Assembly (NCBI GenBank): GCA_951230915.1
Contig: OX579638.1
Span: 12,790,696 to 12,854,695 of the forward strand
DNA from: Antitrichia curtipendula
Lineage: Eukaryota > Streptophyta > Bryopsida > Hypnales > Leucodontaceae
Length of the DNA: 64,000 nucleotides
Direction of reading: 5' to 3'
In this document: piece after piece, positions 22,736-36,512 of the stretch
Layout of the letters: every line of letters starts with the position of its first letter
Position numbering within the stretch: the stretch's first letter is position 1
Translations under genes and position numbers: made by a program
Notes under the pieces: model-generated
Databases searched by the model: none
What the model was told of the DNA's origin: nothing
What the model saw: the letters and a program-made list of their open reading frames with translations, nothing else

Positions 22736-25700
22736 CCTTAAATATTCCTATTTAGATTATAAATCAGTCAAGTATTAGCATACCTAAGAAGTTTGACGAA
22801 ACAAGATTCAAGGCATGTGAAAATCTACGGTTTAAAAAAACATACAAATGAAGATTGGAGAGAGGACTTTTTAGCATAAAAACACACCAAAAACTCAATG
22901 ATAAAGTTAATTCATCCATATTTCATTATACATGAATGATTCCTCCCTTGAGGAATTAATATAAGAAGTAGTAATTTAGACCCTCCCTTGATTAGCGCAA
23001 AGTGAATATATGAATTTATGCTTAGCATTTGAAGACTTCCAAGAAATTATCCAAAAAAAATTGTAATTTTTTGAATCGCAGAAGATGACTGTGGGAAGTC
23101 AATTATGTTTATCGGCATTAGAAAATTTATAGAAATTACCTAGGTAGCAATAAAATCTCACTAAAGATTATGATACTATATTTTAGCATAAATAAGCACC
23201 TAAATAAGTTTAAAGACATTCAAATACCCAAATCGGCGGCGGTGTCGGATAGATAGGCTTTGCCTTGTAAAAATGCGAGGTTTCTAGTTGCAATTAGATG
23301 TGGCTCGGAAAATGAAGGACCCCGTAATCATACAACTCACAAACATAATGACAAAACTCTATACAATATCATTTAGGCCAATATCATATCATATGTCCAT
23401 ACAACCCCCATAAGATGCCATATAGTTTCAAAATATCTCACATGTTTGTAGAAAAATAGAAGAAGTTGTATATAAACCGCATAGACTCCCTATAAAGAAG
23501 TACCCAATACAAAAATGAGTGCCACAGCTGCTTCACAATTCCAAAATGGGTGTGTGATATTTTTTTGGAAAGTTGATACAAATATTTACAAACGCTCTAA
23601 ATTTCTTATGTAACTAAAATATTGTCCAACTTTTATAGCCAGTCAAAGTTTACTCTCTTCAATTCATAGGCTGCTCATTACTACTCTTCTCCCAAGCCCA
23701 TAACTTTCACATATCAACTTTAAACTAGTTGTTTGATACATCTACAACAATAATATAGATACCCCTTCTAAATTTCACTTAAAAACTAAGATATTGCCTG
23801 ATTTTTATAGCTAGTCAAAGTTCACTTTCTCCAACTCAAAGGCAGTCCACCTCTACTTTGCTTCACAGCCTACAACTCTCACATACTAACTCCAAATCAA
23901 GAGAGTGATAGCTTTTTGGAAATATAACATCCCAATATATAAACACTCCAAATATCAAAATAAAAACCTCTTCATCAAATAGTTATGAGCCCTCGAAGCT
24001 TCTGCCCCCACTCTCTCTGACAATCATCATTCTCTCACCTCCTCATGCATAACTTTCACATAAAAACTTCAAATTGAGTGAATGAACTTCAAATTTCAGA
24101 ACCACAAAAATAAGATGAACAATCTTACAAAATTTTATTGCAAAACTTCTCCTATACAGTCTTCTATGGCTCTCCAAAGGCACGGTTTTTCCAAGCTAAC
24201 TATGAGGAGTAAGAAGACCCTCCACCTTGTCTTCCACCTCATTCCCCATATCATCCACCTAAGCAAGTGGATTTTGGCACATGGACCACAATGGACCACA
24301 ATTCTAAAATGCCACATGGACCACAATTCCCCCATTGGCCATCCCCTTTCTCCTATAACTCTATCCTTATCTTCTATATGGCCTTCAAATTCTTTAAAAA
24401 CTTAAAAGAAAGGTAAAACAAACTTCACCTTTCCATTCAACAGCTTCAAATATACAAATAAAGTTTAAAATGCCTTCAAGTATAGAAATAAAAGAACTAA
24501 TACCAAATAGTTGTCTAATAGAGGTAAAAAAATAGAGTCTACTCTATCTAGATCTTTAGACTCCCCCCAAAATCTTCTAATTTGACAACAAATATATGTT
24601 TTTATATAGTGAATGAATGTACAAGGCGACAACGGCAACGACTTTTAACAAAATTTCAAAACATTTGACGAGTTAATTGGTGTACTAGGAGTTAGAAATG
24701 TCTAATTGAAGTCAACTTAGACTCTTTTCTTACTTTTTTTTACTTTCCAAACAAACCAAGCTTGTCAAAACCTTAGGGAAAGATAAACTCCAACATTTGG
24801 ATTTTCTATCTTTTTTTCTTGGTTTGCAAATTGTTGACTTTTCTAGCAAACTGACTTGAAAATAGAGGTTAAATGATCTTCTAGCGTAAAGTGGATATTC
24901 TGAAGTCAATGGCGCAATCCATTTGGCATTTGGAGTATATTTGCAAAAGTTAGAACGTTCACAACAATAGGATAGAATTTGAAGTAGTTAAAAGTTAATT
25001 TGAATTTCTATAGGCAGTTTTAGGTAAAATGAGAGGGACGGGAGGCCTTAGAAAAGTATGAAAGTCCTCTTCTCTTTTCACTTTGCAACTCTTTTCTTTT
25101 TGTTAAGTTTGGCCAAAATGCGGGCACGTTGTTGGAATTTTAGCCATTTGGTTAAAACTTCTATAAGAAATCCCACGTTTCAGATAACAAGCCGCAAATT
25201 TTTTAAAGGAATTTTATTTGATGTCAATGTATACAAGCTAATGTTTTTATATCAACATTAATGTTACATTGGATTTTCTTGTTGACATAAAAACATTGGG
25301 TTGTCAACATTGGCATCACCTAGAATCTGTTTAAAAAGATTGCGGCTTGTTATTTGAAACATGGGGTTCTTATAACAAACAATTGTGAGATTTACATTTG
25401 GAGCTTTGATCCTTGTTTGGTTGTTATTAAAGCCCTTTTGTTGAAGTTTGAAGCTCACTCCAGAGGACATTGGGGTCTCTTTGGATTTGTTTGCTTGATT
25501 GATGATATTTGAAGCGTTTACCAACATTTGCCTTTTGCGTGTTTCTTTGAGTCTTTGTATACTAACACTTTCAAACTGAGTTTATTGATATCACAACTTT
25601 ATGCTATAGAACATCCTCCTAAAGCCTCAATGTATGAAATGTAATCCTAGTGTGATTTGGTGTTATTTTAGAAGAGTTTGGGTTGGAATCAAACCCCTCA

Positions 25701-26000
25701 AAGTTTGCACTAACTTGTCCTCATGAATTATTGTCATGGAAATTGGTGCTAATCCAACATACAACCAAGCTATCGCTTTTAAGCTAATTTTCAAAGTCCA
25801 ATACTAACCATTTCTTTCCATTTTATGTTTAAGTTTGAAGCTAAAAAAATCCTTATGGCAAAGCTATCATCTTAGGACTAATTTTTAACCTTAAAAGTTT
25901 GGGGTTATTCCCACATATGGCAAAGCTTCACTCCTAGTGATAAATTCTTAGTATTTTTTTGGAAAGGGAGTTCCAAAAGAAAACCCAAAAAATTTCATTG
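22736..26000 (+). repeat. Diverged LTR-type sequence, copy E, low confidence
   Basis: The stretch 23080-23240 (TAGAAATTACCTAGGTAGCAAT, AAATCTCACTAAAGATTA) and 24900-24960 (GGCGCAATCCATTTGGCATTTGGAG) resemble 12190-12350 and 12640-12690 of copy A. The DNA between them (23290-24560) has no recognised content. No gene supported. Confidence 0.35.
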
Positions 26001-28920
26001 TGATTGCCAAAAATTAGCAAACAACAACCAAAGATTGGCAACTAGGTTGGCAAACCAATTAGCCAATAGCCAATGGAAGGTTGGTTAGCCAGGTTGGAAG
26101 GCTAGACCATCCGGTTGCTTGATTGAATCAATAGTACATTGGTTTCCACATACATTTGGTTTCCAAAGATTAAAATAAGGATGATACCCAATTGGCTCCC
26201 AAGTTTTATTTTTTAAACCTTTAAATTTGATTTTTGGAGATTAGACCATGTAGTCAAGTACTAGACGGAAAACCAAGTCCAATTTTTGAAATCAAGCCTA
26301 GAATCAAGAAATTGAAGCCATAAATAAGTTTTTCTAGAAAAAATTGGGTCCTAGGCAATTATCAACACATCAAAGGTAATTGATTTGGTTTGAAAGCCAA
26401 ATCAGTTTTCAAGCTCTATGGTACAAACTCTATTTTCAAGCTATGTGATTATAAACTTAGTTTTTAAAGCTTTGTTTGGTTTACAATTCCAATTCTTTTA
26501 AGCTCTATTGCTCTCCAAACTCAAATTTTCCATTCTTTGGATCAAAATTGAAGTCAATGATGCTAGCGTGCGAGCCTAGAGTGGCAATTTTGTGAGCGTA
26601 GAGCCTCCAGAACATTAAAAAAAATTCCCTCTCAAAAAATAAAAAAAAAGGAAAACTTACTATTTACTATAAATTTGGAGTATCCATGACCACTATTGTT
26701 ATGATCATGGATTTTGATTATTTTTTCTTTAGATATTTCAATTTCAATTTCCAGTGGAAATATTCCTTATCCTTTTCTGCATAGTTGAGCTTTTTAATCA
26801 GCCACCACAATTCCATTACATATGATATTAAATTATTTTTATACAATATACTATAATAACTTCAGCTGACACTACTCGCAAAAACAAAGGTGGGTAATAC
26901 TTAGCCTCCACTACAAGTGTTGTACACAAGTTCTTTTCATAAAGCTCAAATTTGAGACAACGTCTACTGGCATAATTTGAGGCCTCGCCAGATTTGAAAC
27001 TAGGCCATTCTACCATAGTCTCATTGACTTTTTGCAAATATACTCCAACCTAATAGAGTGACCACTCATAGAAAGAAAAAGCTTATAACATACGGGTCCA
27101 AGTATGCTAGTGGGTGAATGCACGTTTGGTTGCTCACATTTTTTGTCATAGGGCTATTTTTAGAAAATACTTTGTATTGCAAGATGAAATAGACATAGTA
27201 AATTAATTTTTCTTAGTGTAAAATTTGTATATATATCAGAAACTTTATTGTGTTGAAGATTGTGCTTTATTTTTTTTAAATTCACCTTAAATTATAGAAA
27301 TTAGAGACTTTTGAAGTTGGAATATAGACTCAGGCAAACAGAAAAAGTTATTTTGGTTTTGGTTTTTTAATGTACAAACAAAACACATTACTGGAAGACC
27401 AACTTACTATATGTTGTGTTTTAGTGTTAGGATCCGAGGATTCATTTCTTTTTAGTAGAATCATTTGTGGAAGGGTAATTATGAACCTTTGAAGGGTCTG
27501 ATTTTGACATTTTTTCCAAAGACCATATACGGGTCAAAAAAATGTGTTCTTCTAAAAAAATTCGGAGAGCCGCATGAGAAGGAAATCATTAGGTGGGCTT
27601 TGAATTAAAAATCCAAATTGCAATGTTGTTGCAGATTTTTCATTTGTGGGTAGCTAAGGTTGGATGACGTAATCTGCCCATTATGTCTTCTATTTGTTAG
27701 GCTGGTTAGGGTTTGGGGTTGCGGGAGGGATCATCCCACAATGGCTCCTGTGAGTGCCTTTGGCTTTGGTGATGGAGTTGTGGTCGTAACTAGGTGCAAT
27801 GTATGGTCACATCTCTTCTTGTGACTGCTTCTAGCTATGACAAATTAAGTTGTTCTTGTATGTGTGTTCGGCCTAGGAAGTTCTAGTTTGTGTTTTAGAT
27901 CTCTTCTAGTGTTACTTGAGATTTCTTTTTAATTTTTTAGGTTTTTGGATATTGAGTGTGTGTGGTTTTTGGGTCATTGATATTGACAATTGCAAATAGA
28001 GTTTTGGTCCTTCATGCATTAAGCGTGTGAAGTTTTGCTGAGAGGTAGAAGTGTCTACTATTTTTGTGTCAATGCCCTTCTTCAGCTGTAGGGTTGACTG
28101 TTTTATGGTTAGGCGTTTTGTCCGTTAGGGATTTTGGCGATTGCAGATTGAGTTTTACCTTTGGGTACACTTGGCCCAAGAAGTTTTGGATTCAGGATAC
28201 AAATGGCTCCCATTTTGGCTTAATTGTCTTTGGCGATCCACATGATTTGCTGTGTTAGGTGTGGTTTGCTAGTTCAATCAGTTTTGGCGCTCGGATGGAT
28301 CACTCTATGTCTTTATGCAAACCATGTGTGGCAAAGATTCTAGACCACCTATTTAGTTCTTAAAATATAATTTAAAAAACACAAAAGAAAATTCAATAGA
28401 TTTTTCTACTTTGAGAGTTTATGTTTTGGACCCTCTATTTATTTTTTTAAAATTGTCTAAAAAATGATTTTAAATTTTATTTATAACAATATCTATTGAA
28501 AGTTTCTTTTTCTTGAACATTGATGCAATGGTCATCCAAATGTATTCTCTATAAATGTTTGAGTTGAAACACGTGCCATTTCAAGTTATTTTTCAACCTA
28601 TTCTAGAAGTCATTTCAAATGTTATTTGAATTGAATTTTTTGGCAATAAAAACCAATAGTCATTATTAATCAAAGTTCAAAATTATCAATTGAAATTATA
28701 ATTTATTTAGATGTAAATAGGGTGTCAAAAAATCACTTCACCACATGTGGTATACAAAATCCCCATAGAGTGACCCACTCGAGATCGTCCTATTTTCTAA
28801 ACTTGATGTGCATGTAACACATACTAATTAAATTGGTTTGAGGAAACAATGTAAGGACCCTAGAATAGATTTCCAAAGAAGTTTGAGTTTCCCCATCCCA
28901 TTGACGAAATAGTAAAAATC
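26001..28920. other. Unassigned AT-rich DNA
   Basis: Only short spurious frames occur. The GT-rich stretch 27650-28310 is less AT-rich and may be a decayed repeat, but it has no recognisable domain or terminal structure. Confidence 0.35.
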
Positions 28921-28927
28921 CCAATTG

Positions 28928-30225
28928 TTAGCATATAGGTGAAGAAAACTCAAGACGGACTAGTGAAGGGCATCTGCAACTTTAGTATGGTGATTTGAGG
29001 TGGAAATCGTGACAAGAGTCTAGCAGCGCAATCGGTTCGTCAAGATTTCCCTCTGTTTAGAAGATTTTATGTTCATAAAAAATTAAAGGAGGAAGCAAGA
29101 TTTGATTCTCCTTTTTGAAGGAGCAAAGTAAAAAATATAAACTTGTACATGTGTTGTAGGATTCTATGAGAGGTTCCACAAAAAAATTTAGAATTTTCTG
29201 AGAGTTAGTAGATATTCTTTCGGATTGTCAACAGTCCAAATTCACGATGAGAAATTTGTAGAAATTACCTAAGGTGCAGTCAAATCTCACTAAAAATTAG
29301 CATAGCTTCTTTATGTTAATAATCTTTGACAAGTTTTGAAGCATTTCAATAGTCAAAAGTATCGAAATTGACAAAATCCTCCAAAATTGGCAAAATTAAA
29401 GATTATTTGCTGGGTTGACCAGCATATCGGGAGCACATGGAGGCAGATTGAAGTTGAAGCAAGGTCTTTTTTTATTCCCTTACACCTATTAAAGAGCCTA
29501 GGCTAATTATTTTTCTTAGAATAGTCGAATTCCAAAAGTTTCTTTTTATTTCTTTTGGTCTTTAAGTTGGTGCTAGGATTCTTTGTATTTTTGGCGTAGA
29601 AAAAAGAGTTGGAGGCTTTTCTAAATAAAAAATGGCCTTCTAAAGCCAATGGCGCAATCTATTTGTTATTTGAAATTAAGATTCAATAAGTTAGACTTTT
29701 GGACCAACGTAGAAAGTCAAAAATAAGAGTTTAGGTGGAAAATCTCAAGTGATAGGATTACCTTAGGAAAAACGAGAGGAGGGAGTTGCCCTTGGAAGAG
29801 TACATAAGGGCACCCCTTCTCCTCTTAAAACACCTCTTGGTTTGTTTTTGAGCCCCTTATTATTCTTTGTGGCTAAATTTTTGGCATTCTATACACGTTG
29901 GACGTTGGTTCATTTAGTTGGATATTTGGCCATTTTGAGCCAAAGTTGCAAATGTTTGATTTTGGAGCATTTCAAGCTTCTTTTGTTAGTGGTTTTATAA
30001 GCTTTGGAGGACTTGAGGGTGCCTTCAAATCTCACTAACTTTTGTTGGTTTTGTTATGCTTTGCTTACTAATGGGTGGAAGTTTTTTGAAGTATTTTTTG
30101 TCGAGTTTTCTTATCTTTGTACTAATCCTAGAGCTCACCCCCCCCCACTGTGTATTGGCAATGTCGCTTTGAGGGGCCTCTAGTGTATGTTTCATGTGAG
30201 TTTCTGCTACTAACTCCTTCCGCAC
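28928..30225 (+). repeat. LTR-type repeat, copy D, truncated
   Basis: It begins TGTTAGCATATAGG and follows copy A through AATCTCACTAAAAATTAGC, GCGCAATCTATTTG and GAGTACATAAGGGCACCCC (TATA position) to TACTAATCCTAGAGCTCACC. It stops at 30225, where the TGTGAGCTCCC start of the next unit begins. Confidence 0.55.
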
Positions 30226-32300
30226 TGTGAGCTCCCAATTTGTCACTTGGGACTCGTAGAATTATTTTTGGAAATTTGCAATTTAAAGTTAAGAAAAATA
30301 TACAAAACCCCATAAAAAGAGTGTAGAAACAAAATAGGGTTGTGACATACCCATTATAGTATTTGGTCTAGATTTGTATTTAGACTTAGAATCCCACCAA
30401 ACCTGGCCTAAAAATAGGTAGAAAGAACGAAACGATTAGATTTGGAGGGTTTAAGCCACATAGGCCCAAAAGGGCTATATCCCACCATGAATGTGACAAT
30501 TCATGACTAAGTTGGTCCGAGGGATCCACAACGAGGCCACTAGGTCAGGTCCTAGAGTTAGGTTATAGAATTCCCCCAAACCTCGATTGTTAGCATGCAG
30601 GAGCCACTGACGCAAGACCGGGCCCGTGGAGGAATCTACAGCCCAAGGATGGTGTACAAGGATAAATCCCATGCTAAGAGTCCAACGACGAAATCGATTC
30701 GCCAAGATTCCTCAATCTGCAAAAGATTCCCGCACCGTCGCTAATTCGAGGAGATGGCCAATTCATCTCCACTGACCAATCGTGCCAGGTACAGAAATGC
30801 ACCTACATGTCCTCACGTGACTCCCTGATAGGTCAGGTGAAAAATCACGTCATCTTCCGACTTGCAGAAGAACCTTTTCTGGGTGGTCAACCCTAGTAAC
30901 CTCCAACGGGAATTTCATGGAAATTATTCAGGTTACAAGAAAATCTCACTAAAAATTAGACTAGCTTGTTTTATGTTAATAATGCGCTTCGTGAAGTTTC
31001 ACGACATTCCGATAGTGGCAAGTACCCGAGATTCCTCGGGAATTAACCACGTGGCGGGGTCCTTGCCGCGTTGACCGGCATTCCGGGACCATACGATGGC
31101 AAAACGAAGTCAACCAAGAGTCCTTTCCAACTCTCTCACACCTACCGGAGACCCTAGGCTATTCACATTTCTCAAAATAAGAGACCCCCAACATCTAGGA
31201 TTTTACCACGATTTGGTTTTTAAACTAAATTAGCCTACGATGGGTTTTTGGCCTCGGTACGGGGGGTACAACGGTCTTAGACTAAACACGGCGATCTAGA
31301 GCCAACGGTGCAATCCGTCTGACGATTGGAGTTAATCTCCAAAAGTTAGGAGGTTGGTCCAACATAGATATGTAAAAGTAGTTTTTTAGGATTAGGATGA
31401 AAATCTTTGAAAATGAGGATGAAAATCCAAGTTGATAAGGTTACCTTAGAACTCTTGAGGGAGGGGTGGGGCCTTGAAAATCTATTTAAGGTCCCCATTT
31501 TTCTCTCTAGAACACACCCAATTCTTGTTTTGGGTCCGTGGGTCCAAGTTATTTTGGATATTTTGGCATTTGAAGCTAAAAACCTCTACGGTGTTTTTGG
31601 AGCACATTTTTGCTCCTTTTGTTGTTGTTTTTCAAGCTTTGAAGGTCCTTGGGGGTCCTTCTATCTTGCCTTGTGTACTCCTTATGTGTTTCTCTTGTGT
31701 TTCATATACACTCTTATGAACTAACCCTTGTGTTTTGAAGGTCTTTTGTGTTTGCTACTAATCCTAAAGCCACCCCCTCTATTGCCTTGGCGTATGCCGC
31801 CCTTGGGGACCTTTAGAGTGTGAGTCATTTGTTTTACCTTGTTATACTAACTCATGTGTGTTCTATTAAGTCGAGTGCTTTACCTTTGTCTAACCATCCC
31901 TCTCGTTGTGTGGACCCCTCCGTTGTCGGCGAAGCTTTGGCTTCCCCATGTGCATTCTCAACGTGTGTCTTGTTTTTTTTTCCTTTTTCCAACCTTCGCT
32001 TGGCTACGTATATCCCCTCGGGAACGGCGAAGCTTTGACTATAGAATCTAGAAAAGTTTGGCATTTTTTATGATTACCCTCGAAACGGCGAAGCTTTGAT
32101 CCTAGGGCCTAGAAAAGTTTAGCATTTTTTTACGAAATTCCAACCACCCTTCTACCTTAGTGTCCAAATATCCACGTGGGGATATGTCCGTTAGTGTCCA
32201 AATATCCAAGAGTTTCAACACTAGTTGAATCAATATAACCATCCGTTAGTGGGAATACTAGAACCCCAAATACCTCCCAAACTAATCATAAGGATTTTGG
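30226..32300 (+). repeat. LTR-type repeat, copy B, with 365-bp 5' segment
   Basis: The segment 30226-30590 starts TGTGAGCTCCCAATTTGTCA and is nearly identical to 63507-63872. It is followed by TGTTAGCATGCAGGAGCCAC and the copy A landmarks (GTTGACCGGCATTCCGGGA, GGAGACCCTAGGCTA, TATTTAAGGTCCCC at 31483). In the 3' part the phrase ACGGCGAAGCTTTGA recurs three times (31928, 32025, 32084). The empty site of the CACTA-like insertion in copy A lies at about 31650. Confidence 0.6.
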
Positions 32301-32399
32301 TTTCTTTTTGTTTTCGATTGTCCCGTTATTGTTATTTTTTTTATGTATCCTTAGCCTAACTACCTAGTTCAATCCTTTAAATTCCAAATCAGAAAACCA

Positions 32400-34105
32400 G
32401 ATCAGAATACAATACAACCAGTCCAGAGCAAGGGAGTTGGGAACCAATCTAGAGCAAGGGGAGTTGGGAACCAGTCCAAGGCTTCGGGAGAACTGGAGTC
32501 CACGACTTTGGGAGAACTTGGATCTAGAGCTTTGGAAATCTGGTTACCAAAACCAAAAATCAGATTCTAAAAAATCAAATACAAGACTACTTGAAGTTAG
32601 AGTCTGGGTGGGGAGTCGGGCTCGTTTTTGAAACAAAAACCTGACAAGGTAACGATTGAGAGAAGAAATGAAGAGAAAATGGGGTTCAATCCTGCCTAAA
32701 GCTCCACGTAAGATAATCGTCCGTCTAAAAACCTGCAAAACCACTCAAAGATAGAAGGAGGAGGAAAGCAGGGGATGGCTATATGGGCAACTTAGGTGAG
32801 AGAGACAATAAATAGTGACCTAAATTTAGCTAAATAGGTGTTAGGAAGAAAATCTCAAGAATTCGTAGTGACCATTAGAAGGCGGATTAGGATGATACAA
32901 AGACAAGGTAGTGTAAGAGGGTAGGAGGGACATTAGAACCTCTTTGGGATTTGATTCTATAGTTGTAAAACATCCATAAAAGTTTAGGTAGAATAGTGTT
33001 AGTGTAAAAAGAGAGAAAGGGAAAGAAAAGAAGAGAGAAGAGAAGGATAAGAAAGGAGGAAGGGAAAGAAGAGGTTTAGATCGCACGGGGTCCTAATTTT
33101 TGAAGCATAAGCGGTGAGCTTGGGAAAATTCAACCAAGACCAAAGACCACCATGGAGCATGAAGATGTGGACGTGGACGTGGATGAAATTATTTTCGACA
33201 CCAGTAGTAAAGAGGTGAGTTTTTTTTGAATTTGTCTATGGTGTCTTTTTTCCTAATTAGCGTTGACCTCCTTAATTAGTCCCTTACGCGTGATTAAGCA
33301 AGCCGTGATTAGTACAAGTAGGTGTTAGATTTAAGAGTGCTAAATTAGAGATTAGATTAGAAGGAGAATCTAGGATCTAAATCAGGAATTAATTTAGGAG
33401 TAAAAATCTAGAGTTAATCTAGGAGTCAAATTCTCAACCAAATATCTTAGAGTTAGGTTAGAAAGTAGAGACTTAGAATTAAAAATCAAAAGTTAGAATA
33501 AAAATTAGAGGTCGATTTTTAGTCAATCGAGAAGCAAAAAGGTTAGAGTAAAAGTTAAATTCTAGAATTAATTTAGGAAGTAAAAACCTGAGGATAAAAG
33601 TCAAAATATAGAATCAAAATTGGAAGTAAAAATTAAAAGCTAGCACTCTAGAAGTAAAAATCTAGAGTTACATTTAGAGGTTGGAAATTAGAGTAAAAAA
33701 TAAGCTTAGGGTTAGCCCGTAGAGTTAAAACTTTCGAGAGAAGTGTCAAACCTCAAAAGATAGTCTTAGAGGTTCATGGAAAAAACGTGAGGGTTCCCCT
33801 GTCACGTAGTTAGAGACGTTAGAAATGACGCCAACTACTCAGCCAACCCTAGACATAGGATAGATAGTTAGGGATTTAGGATTTACTATCACCCCTGGTC
33901 ATTGCAGTTAGCCTGTTAGTTATCCATGTATTTCTAGTAGTTTCGCTGCCATCCACGACACTTAGGAGACATTAGCAAAAAAGATCCATTGCTTGAAAGG
34001 CACAGTGGACCGTGCTCACAACACCCCCATATATTAAAAAGGTGGATAAAGACATAGAACCTGGTCGGTGTTCGCCTGATTACCAAGGGTGGATAATCTT
34101 GCATC
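32400..34105 (+). repeat. Leader/internal region of the LTR-type repeat, copy B continued
   Basis: Collinear with 20085-22735 (AGTGACCATTAGAAGGCGGAT, CTATAGTTGTAAAACATCCAT, degenerate TTAGAAGTAAAAATC tandem stretch at 33350-33710, ATTACCAAGGGTGGATAAT end). It stops abruptly at about 34105, where the inverted repeat of the next region begins. Confidence 0.55.
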
Positions 34106-34109
34106 CACA

Positions 34110-35210
34110 ACTCCGCAACATATAACTCCAAACGATTTTTGACAACATTATTTGCCATTGAATGGGGCAATTTCTTATAAGTAGGTAATTAGGTATCAAT
34201 CTATACTATCATGACCAAAATGATTTTTTAATATTGCATTAAAATATTATCACACATCCATTTTCAAAATACACTTCTAATTTGGACAATATTTATAGGA
34301 ATGACATGAACTCTAAACCCTGAACCCTATACTACAACCTTGCATACAAATATCTTAAAAGATCGTGACTTTGATGCAATAGTATTATATAAGTACATAG
34401 CAATTGTTTCTAGTTTCATGACATTAAGTCGGATTTGGCTTACTTCGACAAATTTCTTCATAAAAAACAATTATTTTAAAATTAAGATGTCTTACAATAT
34501 ATAGTAATATATGATTAAAATCCAAATAAGTTTTTGAATAATTAAATCTATGATCCATCGTATACAAATTAGGAAAAAGAATTTTAGAACTATAGGTAGC
34601 ATTTCATTTTGATCTTTCAAGATGGTCATTTCAAAATATCATTGAGATGTTTAATTTCAAGATTGAACTTGAAAATATGATGTGCACATTGAAGAATGAA
34701 CTTTGAAAAAGGTCCGTGAAGAGTTCAATGTCTTTGAAGGATTCACATTGGATGCTTGTTGTCATGAAGGCACACTCTTTGGAGGTGACCTGGAGATTTT
34801 AGGAATCCTATGCTTCACCAGATGGGAAGAAAACATGAACTTCAAAATAGACGAACACATGATCGGATGGTCCAACGGGATGGTCCGGAGAGTGCTCGGA
34901 CAGTCCGCGGAGCGGACGGGACGGTCCAACGGTTCGAAGGGAGGTTGGACAGTCCGAGGGCGGATAGGAATCACAAGATGGCCTGGAGAGTGCTCGGACA
35001 GTCCGCGGAGCGGATAGAAGGGTCCAACGGTCCGAAGGAGGGTTGGACAGTCCAAGGGCGGACAGGAATCACAAGATGGTCCGGAGAGTGCTCGGACAGT
35101 CCGGAGAGTAGAAGGGATGGTCCGACGGAAAGTCGGATGGAAGGATCCAACGATCCAAAGGGGGGTTGAACAGTCTGAGGGCGGACGGGATGGTCCGAAA
35201 GTTGGTCGAA
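34110..35210 (+). repeat. Left arm of a large inverted repeat pair (partner 55770-57293)
   Basis: The outer edge ACTCCGCAACATATAACTCC matches the reverse complement of 57274-57293 (ACTCCACAATATATAACTCT). Collinear blocks follow: CTTATAAGTAGGTAATTAGG, the telomere-like CTAAACCCTGAACCCTA, TTTGATGCAATAGTATTATA, GGATGCTTGTTGTCATGAAG and AACTTCAAAATAGACG, then GTCCG-rich DNA. The right arm carries an extra ~540-bp insertion. Confidence 0.85.
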
Positions 35211-35350
35211 CAGTCCGTGGGGCGGATGGAATGGTCTGAAAGCTGGGCGGTCAGATAGTCCGAGGGGCAGATGGAAGTGACCAACGCGTGGACGGGCAAC
35301 GAGATGGACGAGCGGACTGGTGGACACTCGGATAGGTGGACAAACAGTCC
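34860..35350. repeat. GTCCG-rich array with 98-bp tandem repeat
   Basis: GGAGAGTGCTCGGACAGTCC starts at 34887, 34985 and 35083, giving exact 98-bp periods for about 2.3 units. The palindrome CGGACAGTCCG occurs in each. Further GGTCCGA/CAGTCCGNGG variants continue to 35350. The composition is sharply GC-richer than the surroundings. Confidence 0.88.
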
Positions 35351-35533
35351 AACTCCTTTTGAGATAATAGGTATTTGAAAAAACAAAATCTTGATGGTGT
35401 GCACAACATCAAAGAGCAAATTTGTATTACAAATGAAAAATTCAAACAATCAATTGCCATAACATAATGTGTTTATCACAAGAAACTAAACACCCAAGTC
35501 TACATCTTTTCAATCTTTATGGACTAAGGCTAA

Positions 35534-36512
35534 TAATCACTATCTCCTTTCACTTCAGCCCCGCTACTACGACTTGTTTTATTCCATCCAGAATCATCGT
35601 CACTGGATGAATTTTGCATACTATCTGATGAAAATTGTATAATCTTCCCTCCTTCTTTCTACTTGTTTCGATGTGTCTGATTTTATTGGTTTACCTAACT
35701 TATGGTCCGTTTTGACTTTTAGTATAGACTTTCCAACACCTCCCTTAAGGTTGTGGATTGGTTTCACCTTTCGCTTGGTTAGAGGCAGACATGCATCAAA
35801 GGAGATTCTACCTAGATTTTGTTTTTTCAATGGAGAGATTGCAAAAGGCTCCATTACTCTTTTCCTCTTAACTTTTTTGCACTCCTTCACCGCGGGTGGA
35901 CTTCTTTCCAAACCTCCTCGAATGATTGTCTTCTCTGCGGACAAAACTTCCGATGTAGGGTTTGAAGATTTGATCGGAGAACGTATTGGATGGCCAAAAA
36001 ATTGACAAAATATAGACTACAATGTTTCCACATCATCGTTGTCTGATGAAACGGATGGATTTGGATTGGCACCAATGTGCAATTCTTTCAAATTGCTCAA
36101 ATGTTGTTCTTTAAACCGTGAGTTTTCAGGACCATTCAAAGTCGTACTACCACTTGTATATAGTGCATGTCGAGGACCGCTACGTGGTGGTAATTGAGGA
36201 TCTCGCACAAGTTGCTTCATTTCTTTGGCGTTGCGGTTTGACATTGGGCACATGGACTCAATACACGTGGATCTTGACTTCCCTCTATTCGAGGTGTTTG
36301 GACATTTTGAACACCTTAAACTCAATATTTTCACTTGTCAATGCCTCTAGTAATTCAATATTTTGGTTGCCCACATTTGTGTGGGACTTCACCCCACACT
36401 CTCTCATGTCTTCATGTTGATCATTTTTTTCCGCTCCTTTTGTTGTCATGGATGGACACTCAGGAATTCGAGTCACTTCATCCATTTGGGGAGTTTCATC
36501 ACCTATAAACAT
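35534..36512 (-). pseudogene. Frameshifted C-terminal extension of the hAT gene
   Basis: Frames change at least three times. The segments keep protein-like composition: FIGDETPQMDEVTRIPECPS, IGANPNPSVSSDNDDVETL, a basic stretch (KECKKVKRKRVMEPFAISP, PIHNLKGGVGKSILKVKTD) and a Ser/Asp-rich end (QNSSSDDDSGWNKTSRSSG) with a stop near 35537. It continues directly from the transposase frame, so I read it as a decayed extension of about 320 residues. An alternative is a second small gene. Confidence 0.5.

Noticed and set aside
34860..35350. Overlapping long frames in all readings of the GTCCG-rich blocks (also 55762-56105, 58211-58666, 63152-63527)
   Set aside because: Open frames on both strands come from GC-rich tandem composition; no domain or codon bias supports a protein.
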